A stretch of 64,000 nucleotides of DNA from CALKJP01 sp046299555 (GCA_046299555.1 JBKBHS010000004.1:62001-126000), one strand, 5' to 3'; positions 28,050 through 35,769 are shown, numbered from the stretch's first letter. Notes: generated by a model from the sequence alone, not told the origin. Made by a program: numbers and translations.

Positions 28050-28441
28050 TGGCACTAAAATCACGAAATAAAGTTAGTGTAGCGTTTCGCATGGCATCCA
28101 TGACGGATATCGTGTTTTTGCTTTTGATATTCTTTATTATTGTTTCAACTTTTGTAAGCCCTTATGCCTTAAACGTAAATTTGCCAACAAGCAACAATAA
28201 ATCAACCGAAAAGGCAAGTGTATCTGTTACTATTAAGCCTGATTTAACACATTATATAGATGGTAAACAAGTGGATGTAAATGACCTGGAACCTCTACTG
28301 ATTAGTGCTTTGCAAAATAAACCCAAGCCACAAATCGTTTTATTTGCTGATGAATCGGTTCCAACAGGAGTAACTGTAAAAATTTTAGATATTGCCAATA
28401 GAAATAAATTTGGAATCGTTTTGGCTACAAAGCCACAATAA
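28049..28441 (+). CDS. exbD: Biopolymer transport protein ExbD/TolR
   Basis: A 130-residue protein with one N-terminal membrane helix. The helix carries the essential aspartate in the segment MASMTDIVFLLLIFFIIVS, and a small periplasmic domain ends KFGIVLATKP. It partners ExbB in the proton channel. It shares one base with exbB and is followed with no gap by the TonB-like gene, so the three should be translated together. Confidence 0.92.
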   Translation: MALKSRNKVSVAFRMASMTDIVFLLLIFFIIVSTFVSPYALNVNLPTSNNKSTEKASVSVTIKPDLTHYIDGKQVDVNDLEPLLISALQNKPKPQIVLFADESVPTGVTVKILDIANRNKFGIVLATKPQ

Positions 28442-29209
28442 ATGGAAATAATAAAAGATAAAGATAGTCGTTGGGGATTGATTGGTACTATTGCCTTTCA
28501 TCTTATTCTTTTATTATTATTTATTTTCTTTGGCTTAAAAACTCCCGTACCTATTCCAACTCAAAGTATTCTTATAAATTTTGGGACTAGCAATGATGGA
28601 GCAGGAGAAATACAACCAGAAAATTTTAATCCTCAGCCATCCAACGAAAATACTCCTGAGCCGGTTACTAATCCCCAAAACAACGCAACAAGCGTAAATG
28701 AAGTGGCCACAAGTGATAATGCTGAATCAATAAAAATAAATAAGAATAAACAGACAGAAAAGGTTACAGAAGAAGTAAAAGAAGAACCTAAAGTAAATGA
28801 AAAAGCACTTTTTCCTGCCAATAAAAATAAAGGTGGTGGTTCTTCAGGAGAAGGCGAAACCGGAAATCCCGGAGATCAGGGAGATCCATTAGGAGATAAA
28901 AATGCAAAAAGCCATTTCGGTAATACAACTGGAGGAGGCGATAGTTATTCATTAGGTAATAGAAAAGCATTAAGTAAACCTAAGCCGGTTTACGATTGTA
29001 AAGAACAAGGCAAAGTTGTTGTTGAAATTTTTGTTGATCAGCAAGGTAATGTGGTAAAAGTAAATGCTGGGGTTAGAGGAACAACCAACTCCGCTCCATG
29101 TCTTGTAAGCAGAGCAGAAGAAGCGGCTCGCAAAACAAAATGGGAGCCGGATAGTGATGCTCAAGAATTACAAAGAGGTTTTATTACCTATAATTTTGAA
29201 TTAAAATAA
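28442..29209 (+). CDS. TonB-like energy-transducing protein
   Basis: A 255-residue protein: a short cytoplasmic start, a membrane helix (about residues 13-33), then a long periplasmic linker rich in Pro, Asn, Glu and Lys (about 45-165). A small C-terminal domain starts at KPVYDCKEQGKVVVEIFVDQ and ends FITYNFELK. The linker includes a glycine-rich stretch (about 128-178) instead of the Pro-Lys repeats of E. coli TonB. The C-terminal domain matches the TonB/TolA-like fold in pattern, and its place after exbBD supports the role. It overlaps the folC start by one base. Confidence 0.82.
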   Translation: MEIIKDKDSRWGLIGTIAFHLILLLLFIFFGLKTPVPIPTQSILINFGTSNDGAGEIQPENFNPQPSNENTPEPVTNPQNNATSVNEVATSDNAESIKINKNKQTEKVTEEVKEEPKVNEKALFPANKNKGGGSSGEGETGNPGDQGDPLGDKNAKSHFGNTTGGGDSYSLGNRKALSKPKPVYDCKEQGKVVVEIFVDQQGNVVKVNAGVRGTTNSAPCLVSRAEEAARKTKWEPDSDAQELQRGFITYNFELK

Positions 29210-30501
29210 TGAACTATCAGCAGGCACTCGACTATATGTTTAGTCAGTTGCCCATGTTTCAACGAACAGGACCGGCAGCCTACAAACCTGATTTAGGGAA
29301 TACTATTTCAATTTGTAATATATTACAAAATCCACAAAATAAATTTATCTCAATACATGTAGCCGGCACCAATGGCAAAGGTTCTACTTCACATATGCTT
29401 GCCTCAATTTTTCAAGAAGCAGGCTATAAAACAGGGCTTTATACCTCTCCTCACTTAAAAGATTTTAGAGAGCGAATTAAAATTAATGGTCAAATGATTT
29501 CGCAATCATTTGTTGCCGATTTTATTTCAAAATATCACAACGAATTTAATAAAATTGAGCCCTCTTTTTTTGAAATGACTGTTGGTTTAGCTTTTGATTA
29601 CTTTGCAAATGAAAAAGTAGATATTGCAATAATAGAAGTTGGATTAGGAGGCCGATTGGATTCAACCAATGTTATAACACCAATTTTATCGGTAATTACT
29701 AATATAAGTTTCGATCATGTTATTTTGTTAGGTGATACCCTTCCGAAAATTGCTTCTGAAAAAGCAGGTATTATAAAGCATGGAATTCCAGTTGTAATTG
29801 GCGAAACTAATAATCAAACAAAAGAAGTATTTATTCAAAAAGCTAATCTGGAAAAAAGTCAAATTTATTTTGCAGATAAAAATTTTACCATAAAGAATAT
29901 TTCTGAATATAATCCCCTTCAAAATTATTTTCAGGCTGATATTTATAAAGGAAATGATTTAGTGTTCGAAAAATTAAAGTGTGGATTAATAGGACAATAT
30001 CAATATAAAAATATTTTAACCGTAATACAGGCCGTTGATTTATTAAAAGAGAAGTTTAAAATAGAAGAAAAACATATTAGAAACGGTATATTTAAAGTAG
30101 TTGAAAATACAGGATTATTAGGTAGATGGCAAGTTTTAAATAAGCAACCGCTTGCTATTTGCGATACAGGACACAACGAAGCCGGAATAACTTATGTAAT
30201 TAATCAAATAAACAAAACAACACATCAACATTTGCACTTTGTGTTAGGGCTTGTAAATGATAAAGATATTGATAAAATTTTAACATTATTGCCCAAACAA
30301 GCTATCTATTACTTTTGTAAAGCAAATATACCAAGAGCATTATCTGAAGAAATTCTTAAAGAAAAAGCAACAGCATTGGGCTTAAATGGACATACATACA
30401 ATTCAGTAAATGAAGCTTATCAAAAAGCTTTAAAAAATGCAGGTAAAAACGATTTAATTTTTGTTGGAGGAAGCACTTTTGTTGTAGCAGAAGTAGTTTA
30501 A
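29209..30501 (+). CDS. folC: Folylpolyglutamate synthase / dihydrofolate synthase
   Basis: A 430-residue ATP-dependent ligase that adds glutamate to dihydropteroate and to folates. The P-loop is GTNGKGST (residues 53-60). Further Mur-ligase-family signatures are YTSPHLKDFRERI, IAIIEVGLGGRLDSTNVI and, later, CDTGHNEAGI. The length is normal. It is translationally coupled to the TonB-like gene by a one-base overlap, so this housekeeping enzyme is at the end of the exbBD transcript. An imperfect hairpin follows the stop (30510-30530). Confidence 0.94.
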   Translation: MNYQQALDYMFSQLPMFQRTGPAAYKPDLGNTISICNILQNPQNKFISIHVAGTNGKGSTSHMLASIFQEAGYKTGLYTSPHLKDFRERIKINGQMISQSFVADFISKYHNEFNKIEPSFFEMTVGLAFDYFANEKVDIAIIEVGLGGRLDSTNVITPILSVITNISFDHVILLGDTLPKIASEKAGIIKHGIPVVIGETNNQTKEVFIQKANLEKSQIYFADKNFTIKNISEYNPLQNYFQADIYKGNDLVFEKLKCGLIGQYQYKNILTVIQAVDLLKEKFKIEEKHIRNGIFKVVENTGLLGRWQVLNKQPLAICDTGHNEAGITYVINQINKTTHQHLHFVLGLVNDKDIDKILTLLPKQAIYYFCKANIPRALSEEILKEKATALGLNGHTYNSVNEAYQKALKNAGKNDLIFVGGSTFVVAEVV

Positions 30502-30553
30502 ATAATAACAAGGCATTTAATTACAAATGCTTCATTTTCAGAAAACAATTTTG

Positions 30554-30561
30554 TAATTTTG
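30554..30561 (+). promoter_or_regulatory. Probable -7 box of the 30586 gene
   Basis: TAATTTTG fits TAnnTTTG and ends 24 bases before ATG 30586. It overlaps the alternative TTG start at 30559, favouring the ATG. Confidence 0.4.
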
Positions 30562-30585
30562 ATTGTTTCACATAAAAATCCAACT

Positions 30586-31311
30586 ATGATTTTCCAACCA
30601 ATAAACGTTGAAAAGGCTCTAAAAAAAGAGCGTCAACACCTGCAAAATACCACGAATACAGATTTATTAGATGAAGTAAATGACATTCTTCAGCAAGCTG
30701 CTAAAGAAGATGCATTTGTGATAAACCGTTTAAACGGAAAAATTTTATTTGATGAACTTAAAGCAAATTGTTTTGATGATGATAAGGTATACAGCATTGC
30801 AGAAATAAAACGCATTTGTGAAAAATATCGTCTTCGCTTTTTAGATTCAAAATATTTTAAAGGCGAAATTCCTTATGAAGCCATATCTGAAATTAAACAT
30901 TTAGAAAAAAAGAATAACATTACATTCACAAATTTTAAAATCGTAGCACCGGCCGGAATTTTTAAATTAGAAAATGTGCATAAAGATCCACTTTTATTTG
31001 CTTCGCTTGGTAATGGGAAATATTATTTAATTCATAAATGGGGTAACGATTTGGCTTGGCATAGAAGAATATTTGCCTATCCGCTTCAAAATATTTATAC
31101 CTTTTTTATCACTATTTTTATTTTATCGGCAATACTATCAGCTGTTATCCCCGAATCGTGGTTAAATATGCCAATGGGAAGCTTAACCCTTCGTTTATGG
31201 TTAACCATTCATTTATTTATTGGATTCTCAGGTTTTTTAATTTTTCTGGGATCAACTATGCAAAAAAATTTCAGCAGTAATGTGTGGAACAGCTGCTTTT
31301 TTAACGAATAA
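30586..31311 (+). CDS. Two-span membrane protein of unknown function
   Basis: I do not recognise this 241-residue protein. The N-terminal 155 residues are soluble and helical, starting MIFQPINVEKALKKERQ. Two C-terminal hydrophobic segments follow (about 165-185 and 200-222), then a short tail. A pair of lysine/glutamate-rich helices at 70-115 and the motif LRFLDSKYFKG are the most distinctive parts. ATG 30586 is preferred over TTG 30559 because of the -7 box. It lies alone between folC and tRNA-Val. A role in membrane anchoring of a cytosolic domain is the most that can be said. Confidence 0.7.
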   Translation: MIFQPINVEKALKKERQHLQNTTNTDLLDEVNDILQQAAKEDAFVINRLNGKILFDELKANCFDDDKVYSIAEIKRICEKYRLRFLDSKYFKGEIPYEAISEIKHLEKKNNITFTNFKIVAPAGIFKLENVHKDPLLFASLGNGKYYLIHKWGNDLAWHRRIFAYPLQNIYTFFITIFILSAILSAVIPESWLNMPMGSLTLRLWLTIHLFIGFSGFLIFLGSTMQKNFSSNVWNSCFFNE

Positions 31312-31372
31312 TTAAAATATCATTCTGAAATAGAAAGTGTTGCATAATTTTGGCAAATATTTTTAATAAAAA

Positions 31373-31403
31373 TTTGCCACAAAATATTTTACATCTATAT
31401 TTG
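31373..31403 (+). promoter_or_regulatory. Promoter of tRNA-Val
   Basis: TTTG at 31373-31376 and TATATTTG at 31396-31403 are separated by 19 bases, a full match to the Bacteroidota -33/-7 promoter. It lies 19 bases before the mature tRNA 5' end. It is the cleanest promoter in the window. Confidence 0.75.
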
Positions 31404-31422
31404 CACTCCCAAAATAACCATT

Positions 31423-31497
31423 GGGAGCATAGCTCAGCTGGTTCAGAGCACCTGCCTTACAAGCAGGGGGTCACAGGTTCGAATCCTGTTGCTCCCA
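31423..31497 (+). tRNA. tRNA-Val (anticodon UAC)
   Basis: This 75-base cloverleaf can be folded by hand. The acceptor stem GGGAGCA/TGCTCCC is 7 of 7 paired. The D stem is GCTC/GAGC, the anticodon stem CCTGC/GCAGG with loop CTTACAA (anticodon TAC), and the T stem ACAGG/CCTGT with loop TTCGAAT; discriminator A. CCA is not encoded. The last 20 bases, plus one base beyond the gene, recur at 31852 and 32226 as part of a tandem array. Confidence 0.97.
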
Positions 31498-31500
31498 CTA

Positions 31501-31526
31501 AACCTCGCAAATTGCGAGGTTTTTTT
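31501..31526 (+). terminator. Terminator hairpin between tRNA-Val and first GIY-YIG gene
   Basis: AACCTCGCAA / TTGCGAGGTT around a single central A (31511; the real loop would be a few bases), followed by a T run. It starts 3 bases after the tRNA and ends 5 bases before the GIY-YIG ATG. Confidence 0.85.
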
Positions 31527-31531
31527 ATTGT

Positions 31532-31783
31532 ATGTCGTATATAGTTTACATATTATATTCTTCGTTAAAAGATAAGTATTACATAGGCTATACATCTGAT
31601 GAAATAGATGAGCGAATTAGGAAACATAATACCAATCATAAAGGATTTACGGGAGGAGCAGGCGATTGGGAGTTAAAATATTCTGAAGTTTTAACTACGA
31701 AGGAAGAAGCTAAAAAGAGAGAGATTCAAATAAAGAAATGGAAAAGTAGAAAATTAATTGAGCTACTCATTTCAAAGAGTTAG
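31532..31783 (+). CDS. Small GIY-YIG endonuclease, copy 1
   Basis: An 83-residue stand-alone GIY-YIG nuclease domain. The paired signature is VYILYS (residues 5-10) and YYIGYT (residues 16-21). The catalytic arginine lies in ERIRKHN and the metal-binding glutamate in KKREIQIKKWK, so the site looks complete. GIY-YIG domains cut DNA in homing endonucleases, UvrC and some mobile elements. The family of short proteins to which this belongs has no assigned function that I know. The gene starts 5 bases after a terminator, with no visible promoter or ribosome site, and sits in a tandem unit behind tRNA-Val. Confidence 0.88.
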   Translation: MSYIVYILYSSLKDKYYIGYTSDEIDERIRKHNTNHKGFTGGAGDWELKYSEVLTTKEEAKKREIQIKKWKSRKLIELLISKS

Positions 31784-31789
31784 CAGATT

Positions 31790-31872
31790 AGGTTCAGAGC
31801 ATCCCGACTAAAAGTCGGGAGGGGCACAGAGCTTGTTCCGATAAATCGGAATTCGAATCCTGTTGCTCCCAC
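31790..31872 (+). pseudogene. Degenerate tRNA-Val 3' half, copy 1
   Basis: Starting 7 bases after the GIY-YIG stop codon, the sequence resumes tRNA-Val similarity at GGTTCAGAGCA (D loop and stem). The anticodon arm is replaced by CCCGA-CTAAAAG-TCGGG. The variable region (GGGGCACAG) is again tRNA-like. A roughly 22-base hairpin insertion (TTCCGA/TCGGAA) interrupts the T stem, and the T loop and acceptor 3' strand are perfect. The 5' acceptor strand is missing, so it cannot be a working tRNA. Confidence 0.75.
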
Positions 31873-31874
31873 TA

Positions 31875-31900
31875 AACCTCGCAAATTGCGAGGTTTTTTT
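31875..31900 (+). terminator. Terminator hairpin before the second GIY-YIG gene
   Basis: Exact copy of the hairpin at 31501-31526, offset by 374 bases. Confidence 0.85.
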
Positions 31901-31905
31901 ATTGT

Positions 31906-32157
31906 ATGTCGTATATAGTTTACATATTATATTCTACGTTAAAAGATAAATATTACATAGGCTATACATCTGATGAAATAGATGAGCGAATTAGGAAACA
32001 TAATACCAATCATAAAGGATTTACGGGAGGAGCAGGCGATTGGGAGTTAAAATATTCTGAAGTTTTAAATACGAAGGAAGAAGCTAAAAAGAGGGAGATT
32101 CAAATAAAGAAATGGAAAAGTAGAAAATTAATTGAGCTACTCATTTCAAAGAGTTAG
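31906..32157 (+). CDS. Small GIY-YIG endonuclease, copy 2
   Basis: An 83-residue near-twin of the protein encoded at 31532. Only two residues differ (Ser to Thr after VYILY S, and Thr to Asn in the EVL-TKEE region), with two further silent base changes. All GIY-YIG motif residues are kept. The intact reading frame in both copies suggests either a very recent duplication or selection on both. Like copy 1 it starts 5 bases after a terminator hairpin and has no promoter of its own that I can see. Confidence 0.88.
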   Translation: MSYIVYILYSTLKDKYYIGYTSDEIDERIRKHNTNHKGFTGGAGDWELKYSEVLNTKEEAKKREIQIKKWKSRKLIELLISKS

Positions 32158-32163
32158 CAGATT

Positions 32164-32246
32164 AGGTTCAAAGCATCCCGACTAAAAGTCGGGAGGGTCA
32201 CAGAGCTTGTTCCGATAAATCGGAATTCGAATCCTGTTGCTCCCAC
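32164..32246 (+). pseudogene. Degenerate tRNA-Val 3' half, copy 2
   Basis: Same layout as the copy at 31790, with two base differences. One of them (GGGTCACAG instead of GGGGCACAG) matches the true tRNA-Val better, so copy 2 keeps the older state there. It has the replaced anticodon arm, the hairpin inserted in the T arm and an intact T-loop/acceptor end. It lacks the 5' acceptor strand. Confidence 0.75.
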
Positions 32247-32260
32247 ATCTAATAAAAACA

Positions 32261-32297
32261 AAAGGGTTACACAAAATACATAGTGTAACCCTTTTTT
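32261..32297 (+). terminator. Terminator after the tRNA/GIY-YIG array
   Basis: The stem AAAGGGTTACAC / GTGTAACCCTTT (12 bases, 10-base loop) is followed by T. It is unrelated to the hairpins inside the units and is a good candidate for the original tRNA-Val terminator, displaced by the inserted units. Between here and the hpt promoter (about 32298-32510) I see only AT-rich sequence with no gene. Confidence 0.88.
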
Positions 32298-32510
32298 AAT
32301 TTGTATTCAAATTGTAAACAATTGTTTTTAAAAGGTATTTCTATCAATATATTAAAAAGAAGAGTAAAGAACAATTGCATAAAGTGTAAACTTAAAAGAT
32401 ATTAAAGAAAGATTAACCGATAAACCTATGGGTTAATAAGCCATTCGTGAATAATGTTATTATTAAATTGAGTAAATGCACTTAAATTCTAATATTTTCT
32501 TTAAAATAGC

Positions 32511-32518
32511 TACTTTTG
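32511..32518 (+). promoter_or_regulatory. Probable -7 box of the hpt operon
   Basis: TACTTTTG is an exact TAnnTTTG match ending 21 bases before ATG 32540. It includes the region of an upstream in-frame ATG-less extension, supporting ATG 32540 as the start. Confidence 0.5.
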
Positions 32519-32539
32519 CAGCTTGTATTAATTAAAGTC

Positions 32540-33082
32540 ATGTCAAAACAAATTACATTAAAAGACAAATCGTTTAAAATATTTATTGAAGAGCATTCGA
32601 TTTTAGAGGCTGTAAAAAAATTAGGAGAAAAAATTTCTCATGATTTAAAAAATGAGCAACCAATATTTATTTGTGTGCTCAATGGGTCGTTCTTATTTGC
32701 TGCCGACTTAATGAAAAATATAACAATACCATGTCATATTTCATTTATAAAATTATCATCCTATCATGGTACAACACAATCGAGCGGAACGGTAAATGAA
32801 CTTATTGGATTATATGAAAATATTGAAGGTAGAACCGTAGTAATTTTAGAAGATATAATTGATACCGGAAATACATTGGTTAAATTACATGAAATATTAA
32901 AACCCAAAAAACCAGGAAAACTTTTAATAGCAAGTTTATTATATAAACCCCAAGCATATAAAAAAGATATTCCGATTGATTATGTTGGTATTGAAGTCCC
33001 TAATAATTTTTTAGTTGGTTATGGATTAGATTATGATGGTTTAGGTAGAAATTTAAGAGATATTTACACTTTAATCAATTAA
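32540..33082 (+). CDS. hpt: Hypoxanthine phosphoribosyltransferase
   Basis: A 180-residue purine-salvage enzyme converting hypoxanthine (and guanine) with PRPP to IMP or GMP. The PRPP-binding loop is VVILEDIIDTGNTL (about residues 102-115). ICVLNGSFLFAADL, SFIKLSSYHGTTQSSG and VGYGLDYDG are further family features. ATG 32540 is chosen; the TTG at 32516 falls in the -7 box. It is the first gene of hpt-adk-obgE-prfA, spaced by 17, 6 and 21 bases. Confidence 0.94.
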   Translation: MSKQITLKDKSFKIFIEEHSILEAVKKLGEKISHDLKNEQPIFICVLNGSFLFAADLMKNITIPCHISFIKLSSYHGTTQSSGTVNELIGLYENIEGRTVVILEDIIDTGNTLVKLHEILKPKKPGKLLIASLLYKPQAYKKDIPIDYVGIEVPNNFLVGYGLDYDGLGRNLRDIYTLIN

Positions 33083-33099
33083 CTTTAAAAATCTGAATT

Positions 33100-33669
33100 A
33101 TGTTAAACATTGTATTATTTGGACCTCCGGGAGCAGGAAAAGGTACTCAATCAGAAAAGTTGATTGCCAAATATCAACTCGTACATTTATCAACAGGAGA
33201 TATTTTTAGAGCAAATATAAAAGGAGGAACCGAATTAGGAAATTTAGCCAAAAGCTACATGGATAAAGGACAGTTAGTACCCGATGAGGTTACCATAAAA
33301 ATGTTAGAAAGCGAAGTAAATAAAAATTCTCAAGCCAAAGGATTTATATTTGACGGTTTTCCTAGAACTGCAGCTCAGGCTAAAGCTTTAGATAGTTTTC
33401 TAGCTTCAAAAAATCAAAGCATAAAAGTTATGCTTGCATTAGAAGTACCCGAAGATGAATTAAAACGCAGATTATTAGAAAGAGCAAAAGTTTCAGGTCG
33501 TGCAGATGATGCCGATCCGGCCGTTATTCAAAAAAGAATTGATGTTTACAATGCAGAAACAGCACCCGTAAAAGATTTTTATAAAGCTCAAAATAAGTGC
33601 AGAGAAATAATAGGAGTAGGTTCTATCGAAGAAATTTTTGAACGTTTGTGTAAAGAAATTGAGGCTTAA
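33100..33669 (+). CDS. adk: Adenylate kinase
   Basis: A 189-residue enzyme interconverting AMP, ATP and ADP. The P-loop is GPPGAGKGT (residues 8-16), the AMP-binding region follows (STGDIFRANI), and DGFPRTAAQAKAL is the conserved mid segment. The LID is of the short type (ERAKVSGRADDAD) without a zinc-binding insert, as in other Bacteroidota. It is the second gene of the hpt operon, coupling adenylate balance with purine salvage. Confidence 0.96.
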   Translation: MLNIVLFGPPGAGKGTQSEKLIAKYQLVHLSTGDIFRANIKGGTELGNLAKSYMDKGQLVPDEVTIKMLESEVNKNSQAKGFIFDGFPRTAAQAKALDSFLASKNQSIKVMLALEVPEDELKRRLLERAKVSGRADDADPAVIQKRIDVYNAETAPVKDFYKAQNKCREIIGVGSIEEIFERLCKEIEA

Positions 33670-33675
33670 TTAAAA

Positions 33676-34671
33676 ATGAGCTCAAATTTTGTTGATTATG
33701 TGAAGATTTGTTGTCGCTCCGGTAAAGGAGGTGCAGGTTCTGTGCATTTACATCGCGATAAATTTACACGAAAAGGTGGCCCTGATGGTGGCGATGGTGG
33801 AAGAGGAGGGCATATAATAGTTAGAGGAAATGCTCAACTGTGGACATTGCTGCATTTAAAATATACCAAACATGTTATAGCAGAACCCGGAAATCCAGGA
33901 GGATCAGCATTAAAAAAAGGAGCAGACGGAAAAGATGTTATTATTGAAGTGCCTTTAGGAACCATTGCAAGAGATGCCGAAACCGGTGAAATAGAATTTG
34001 AAATTACGCAGCACGGAGAAGAAAAAATATTGGTTAAAGGCGGAAGAGGAGGTTTAGGAAATAATCATTTTAAATCACCTACTAATCAAACTCCTCGATA
34101 TGCACAACCGGGAGAGCCCGGTAGAGAAGAATGGAAAATACTCGAGCTTAAAGTTTTAGCCGATGTTGGTTTAGTAGGATTTCCCAATGCCGGTAAATCT
34201 ACCTTATTATCAGTATTAACAGCTGCAAAACCCGAAATTGCCGATTACCCTTTTACAACCTTAGTACCAAATTTAGGTATCGTTAAATATAAAGATTATA
34301 AAACATTTATTATTGCCGATATACCAGGTATTATTGAAGGAGCTCATGAGGGTAGAGGTTTAGGTATTCGATTTTTACGACATATTGAACGAAACTCCAT
34401 TCTTTTATTTTTAATTCCGGCCGATAGTAAAAATATTAATGAGGAATACAAAATTCTTTTAAACGAATTAAAAGAATACAATCCTGAATTACTCGACAAA
34501 AAAAGAATTTTAGCAATAACAAAAAGCGATTTGTTAGACGATGAGCTAAAAAAAGCTATTAAAAAAGAATTACCCAAGGGTGTTAAACATATTTTTATAT
34601 CATCATTAGCTCATCAAGGATTAGATAAATTAAAAGATTTATTATGGGAAACATTAAACGATAAAAAATAA
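33676..34671 (+). CDS. obgE: GTPase ObgE/CgtA
   Basis: A 331-residue ribosome-associated GTPase needed for 50S maturation and stress signalling. The glycine-rich Obg domain occupies about residues 1-160 (GGPDGGDGGRGGHI, GGRGGLGNNHF). The G domain starts with GFPNAGKST (about 166) and continues with DIPGIIEGAHEGRGLG. It lacks the optional C-terminal OCT domain. Six bases separate it from adk. Confidence 0.96.
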   Translation: MSSNFVDYVKICCRSGKGGAGSVHLHRDKFTRKGGPDGGDGGRGGHIIVRGNAQLWTLLHLKYTKHVIAEPGNPGGSALKKGADGKDVIIEVPLGTIARDAETGEIEFEITQHGEEKILVKGGRGGLGNNHFKSPTNQTPRYAQPGEPGREEWKILELKVLADVGLVGFPNAGKSTLLSVLTAAKPEIADYPFTTLVPNLGIVKYKDYKTFIIADIPGIIEGAHEGRGLGIRFLRHIERNSILLFLIPADSKNINEEYKILLNELKEYNPELLDKKRILAITKSDLLDDELKKAIKKELPKGVKHIFISSLAHQGLDKLKDLLWETLNDKK

Positions 34672-34692
34672 TTTCATTTTTATTTTTAAAAT

Positions 34693-35769
34693 ATGTTAGA
34701 AAAATTAGAAGCGATAAAAAGACGCTGGGAAAACATAGAACAGCAATTATCCGACCCAAAAGTGGTTGGCGACATGAAGTTATTTACCAAGCTTAATAAA
34801 GAATACAAAGATTTAAAAGAAATTGTTGATGCAAGTGAAGAATACAAAAAGGTACTTAACAACATAGCCTCTGCCAAAGAAGTATTGAATACTGAGAAAG
34901 ATGAAGAATTTAGAGAAATGGCAAAAATAGAGTTAGAAGAAAATGAAAAGTTGAAAGAAGAATGGGAAGCTAAAATTAGAATGCTTTTAGTACCTAAAGA
35001 CCCCGAAGATGCTAAAAATGCCGTGGTTGAAATACGTGCAGGAACCGGTGGAGACGAGGCAAGTATTTTTGCCGGAGATTTGTGGCGAATGTACACGCGC
35101 TATTGCGAAAATAAAGGCTTTAAAATAGAAACGGTTGATTTTAACGAAGGCACAGCAGGTGGTTACAAAGAAATTATAATGAATGTAATAGGCGAAAATG
35201 CTTACGGTACATTAAAGTTTGAATCGGGAGTACATAGGGTACAGCGCGTGCCTGAAACCGAAACGCAAGGAAGAGTGCATACCTCTGCTGCTACCGTAAT
35301 AGTTATGCCCGAAGCCGATGAAGTAGATATACAAATAAATCCGGCAGATATTGAAATGCAAACAGCTCGTTCAGGTGGTGCCGGAGGTCAAAATGTAAAT
35401 AAAGTAGAAACAAAAGTAATGTTAACTCATAAGCCTACCGGTATTGTTGTAGTGTCGCAAGTAGAAAGAACTCAAATGGGCAATAGAGAAAGAGCCATGC
35501 AAATGTTGCGTACCAAGTTATACGAACTTGAATTGCAAAAACATTTAGATAACATTGCTAAAAAGAGAAAAACCTTGGTTACATCAGGTGATCGTTCTGC
35601 TAAAATTAGAACATACAATTATCCTCAAAACAGGGTTACTGATCATCGCATCAATTTAACCATGTATAATTTAACCGAATTTATGAATGGTGATATACAA
35701 GAAATGATTGATGCTTTACAGTTTGCTGAAAATGCTGAGAAACTAAAAGAAGGAGAAACAATTGCGTAG
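34693..35769 (+). CDS. prfA: Peptide chain release factor 1
   Basis: RF1 ends translation at UAA and UAG. The 358-residue product has the GGQ loop at residues 231-233 (SGGAGGQNVNKVET), which triggers peptide release, and the RF1-type domain before it (RVPETETQGRVHTSAAT). The tripeptide recognition region precedes these. It is the last gene of the hpt-adk-obgE run. After it come about 180 bases without a gene: AT-rich sequence with short loose repeats of AATTTG and GAATTT. Confidence 0.95.
   Translation: MLEKLEAIKRRWENIEQQLSDPKVVGDMKLFTKLNKEYKDLKEIVDASEEYKKVLNNIASAKEVLNTEKDEEFREMAKIELEENEKLKEEWEAKIRMLLVPKDPEDAKNAVVEIRAGTGGDEASIFAGDLWRMYTRYCENKGFKIETVDFNEGTAGGYKEIIMNVIGENAYGTLKFESGVHRVQRVPETETQGRVHTSAATVIVMPEADEVDIQINPADIEMQTARSGGAGGQNVNKVETKVMLTHKPTGIVVVSQVERTQMGNRERAMQMLRTKLYELELQKHLDNIAKKRKTLVTSGDRSAKIRTYNYPQNRVTDHRINLTMYNLTEFMNGDIQEMIDALQFAENAEKLKEGETIA

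Larger units (their letters stand above)
31478..32246 (+). repeat. Tandem 374-bp array: two tRNA-3'/terminator/GIY-YIG/pseudo-tRNA units plus a partial third
   Basis: Unit 1 runs 31478-31851 and unit 2 runs 31852-32225. The first 21 bases of a third unit are at 32226-32246. Each unit begins with the tRNA-Val T-loop and acceptor 3' strand (TTCGAATCC ... GCTCCCAC). It goes on with a terminator hairpin and an 83-codon GIY-YIG gene, and ends with a degenerate tRNA-Val half. I count about six base differences between the two full units. After the third copy of the 21-base segment comes what looks like the original tRNA terminator. Confidence 0.92.

Noticed and set aside
31350..31544. Possible 64-codon gene across tRNA-Val
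   Set aside because: It translates the tRNA itself (AGSEHLPYKQGVTGSNPVAPT is the typical read-through of a tRNA), and overlaps the promoter and terminator.
31790..31872. A second functional tRNA
   Set aside because: The 5' acceptor strand is missing, the T stem is interrupted and the anticodon arm is replaced.
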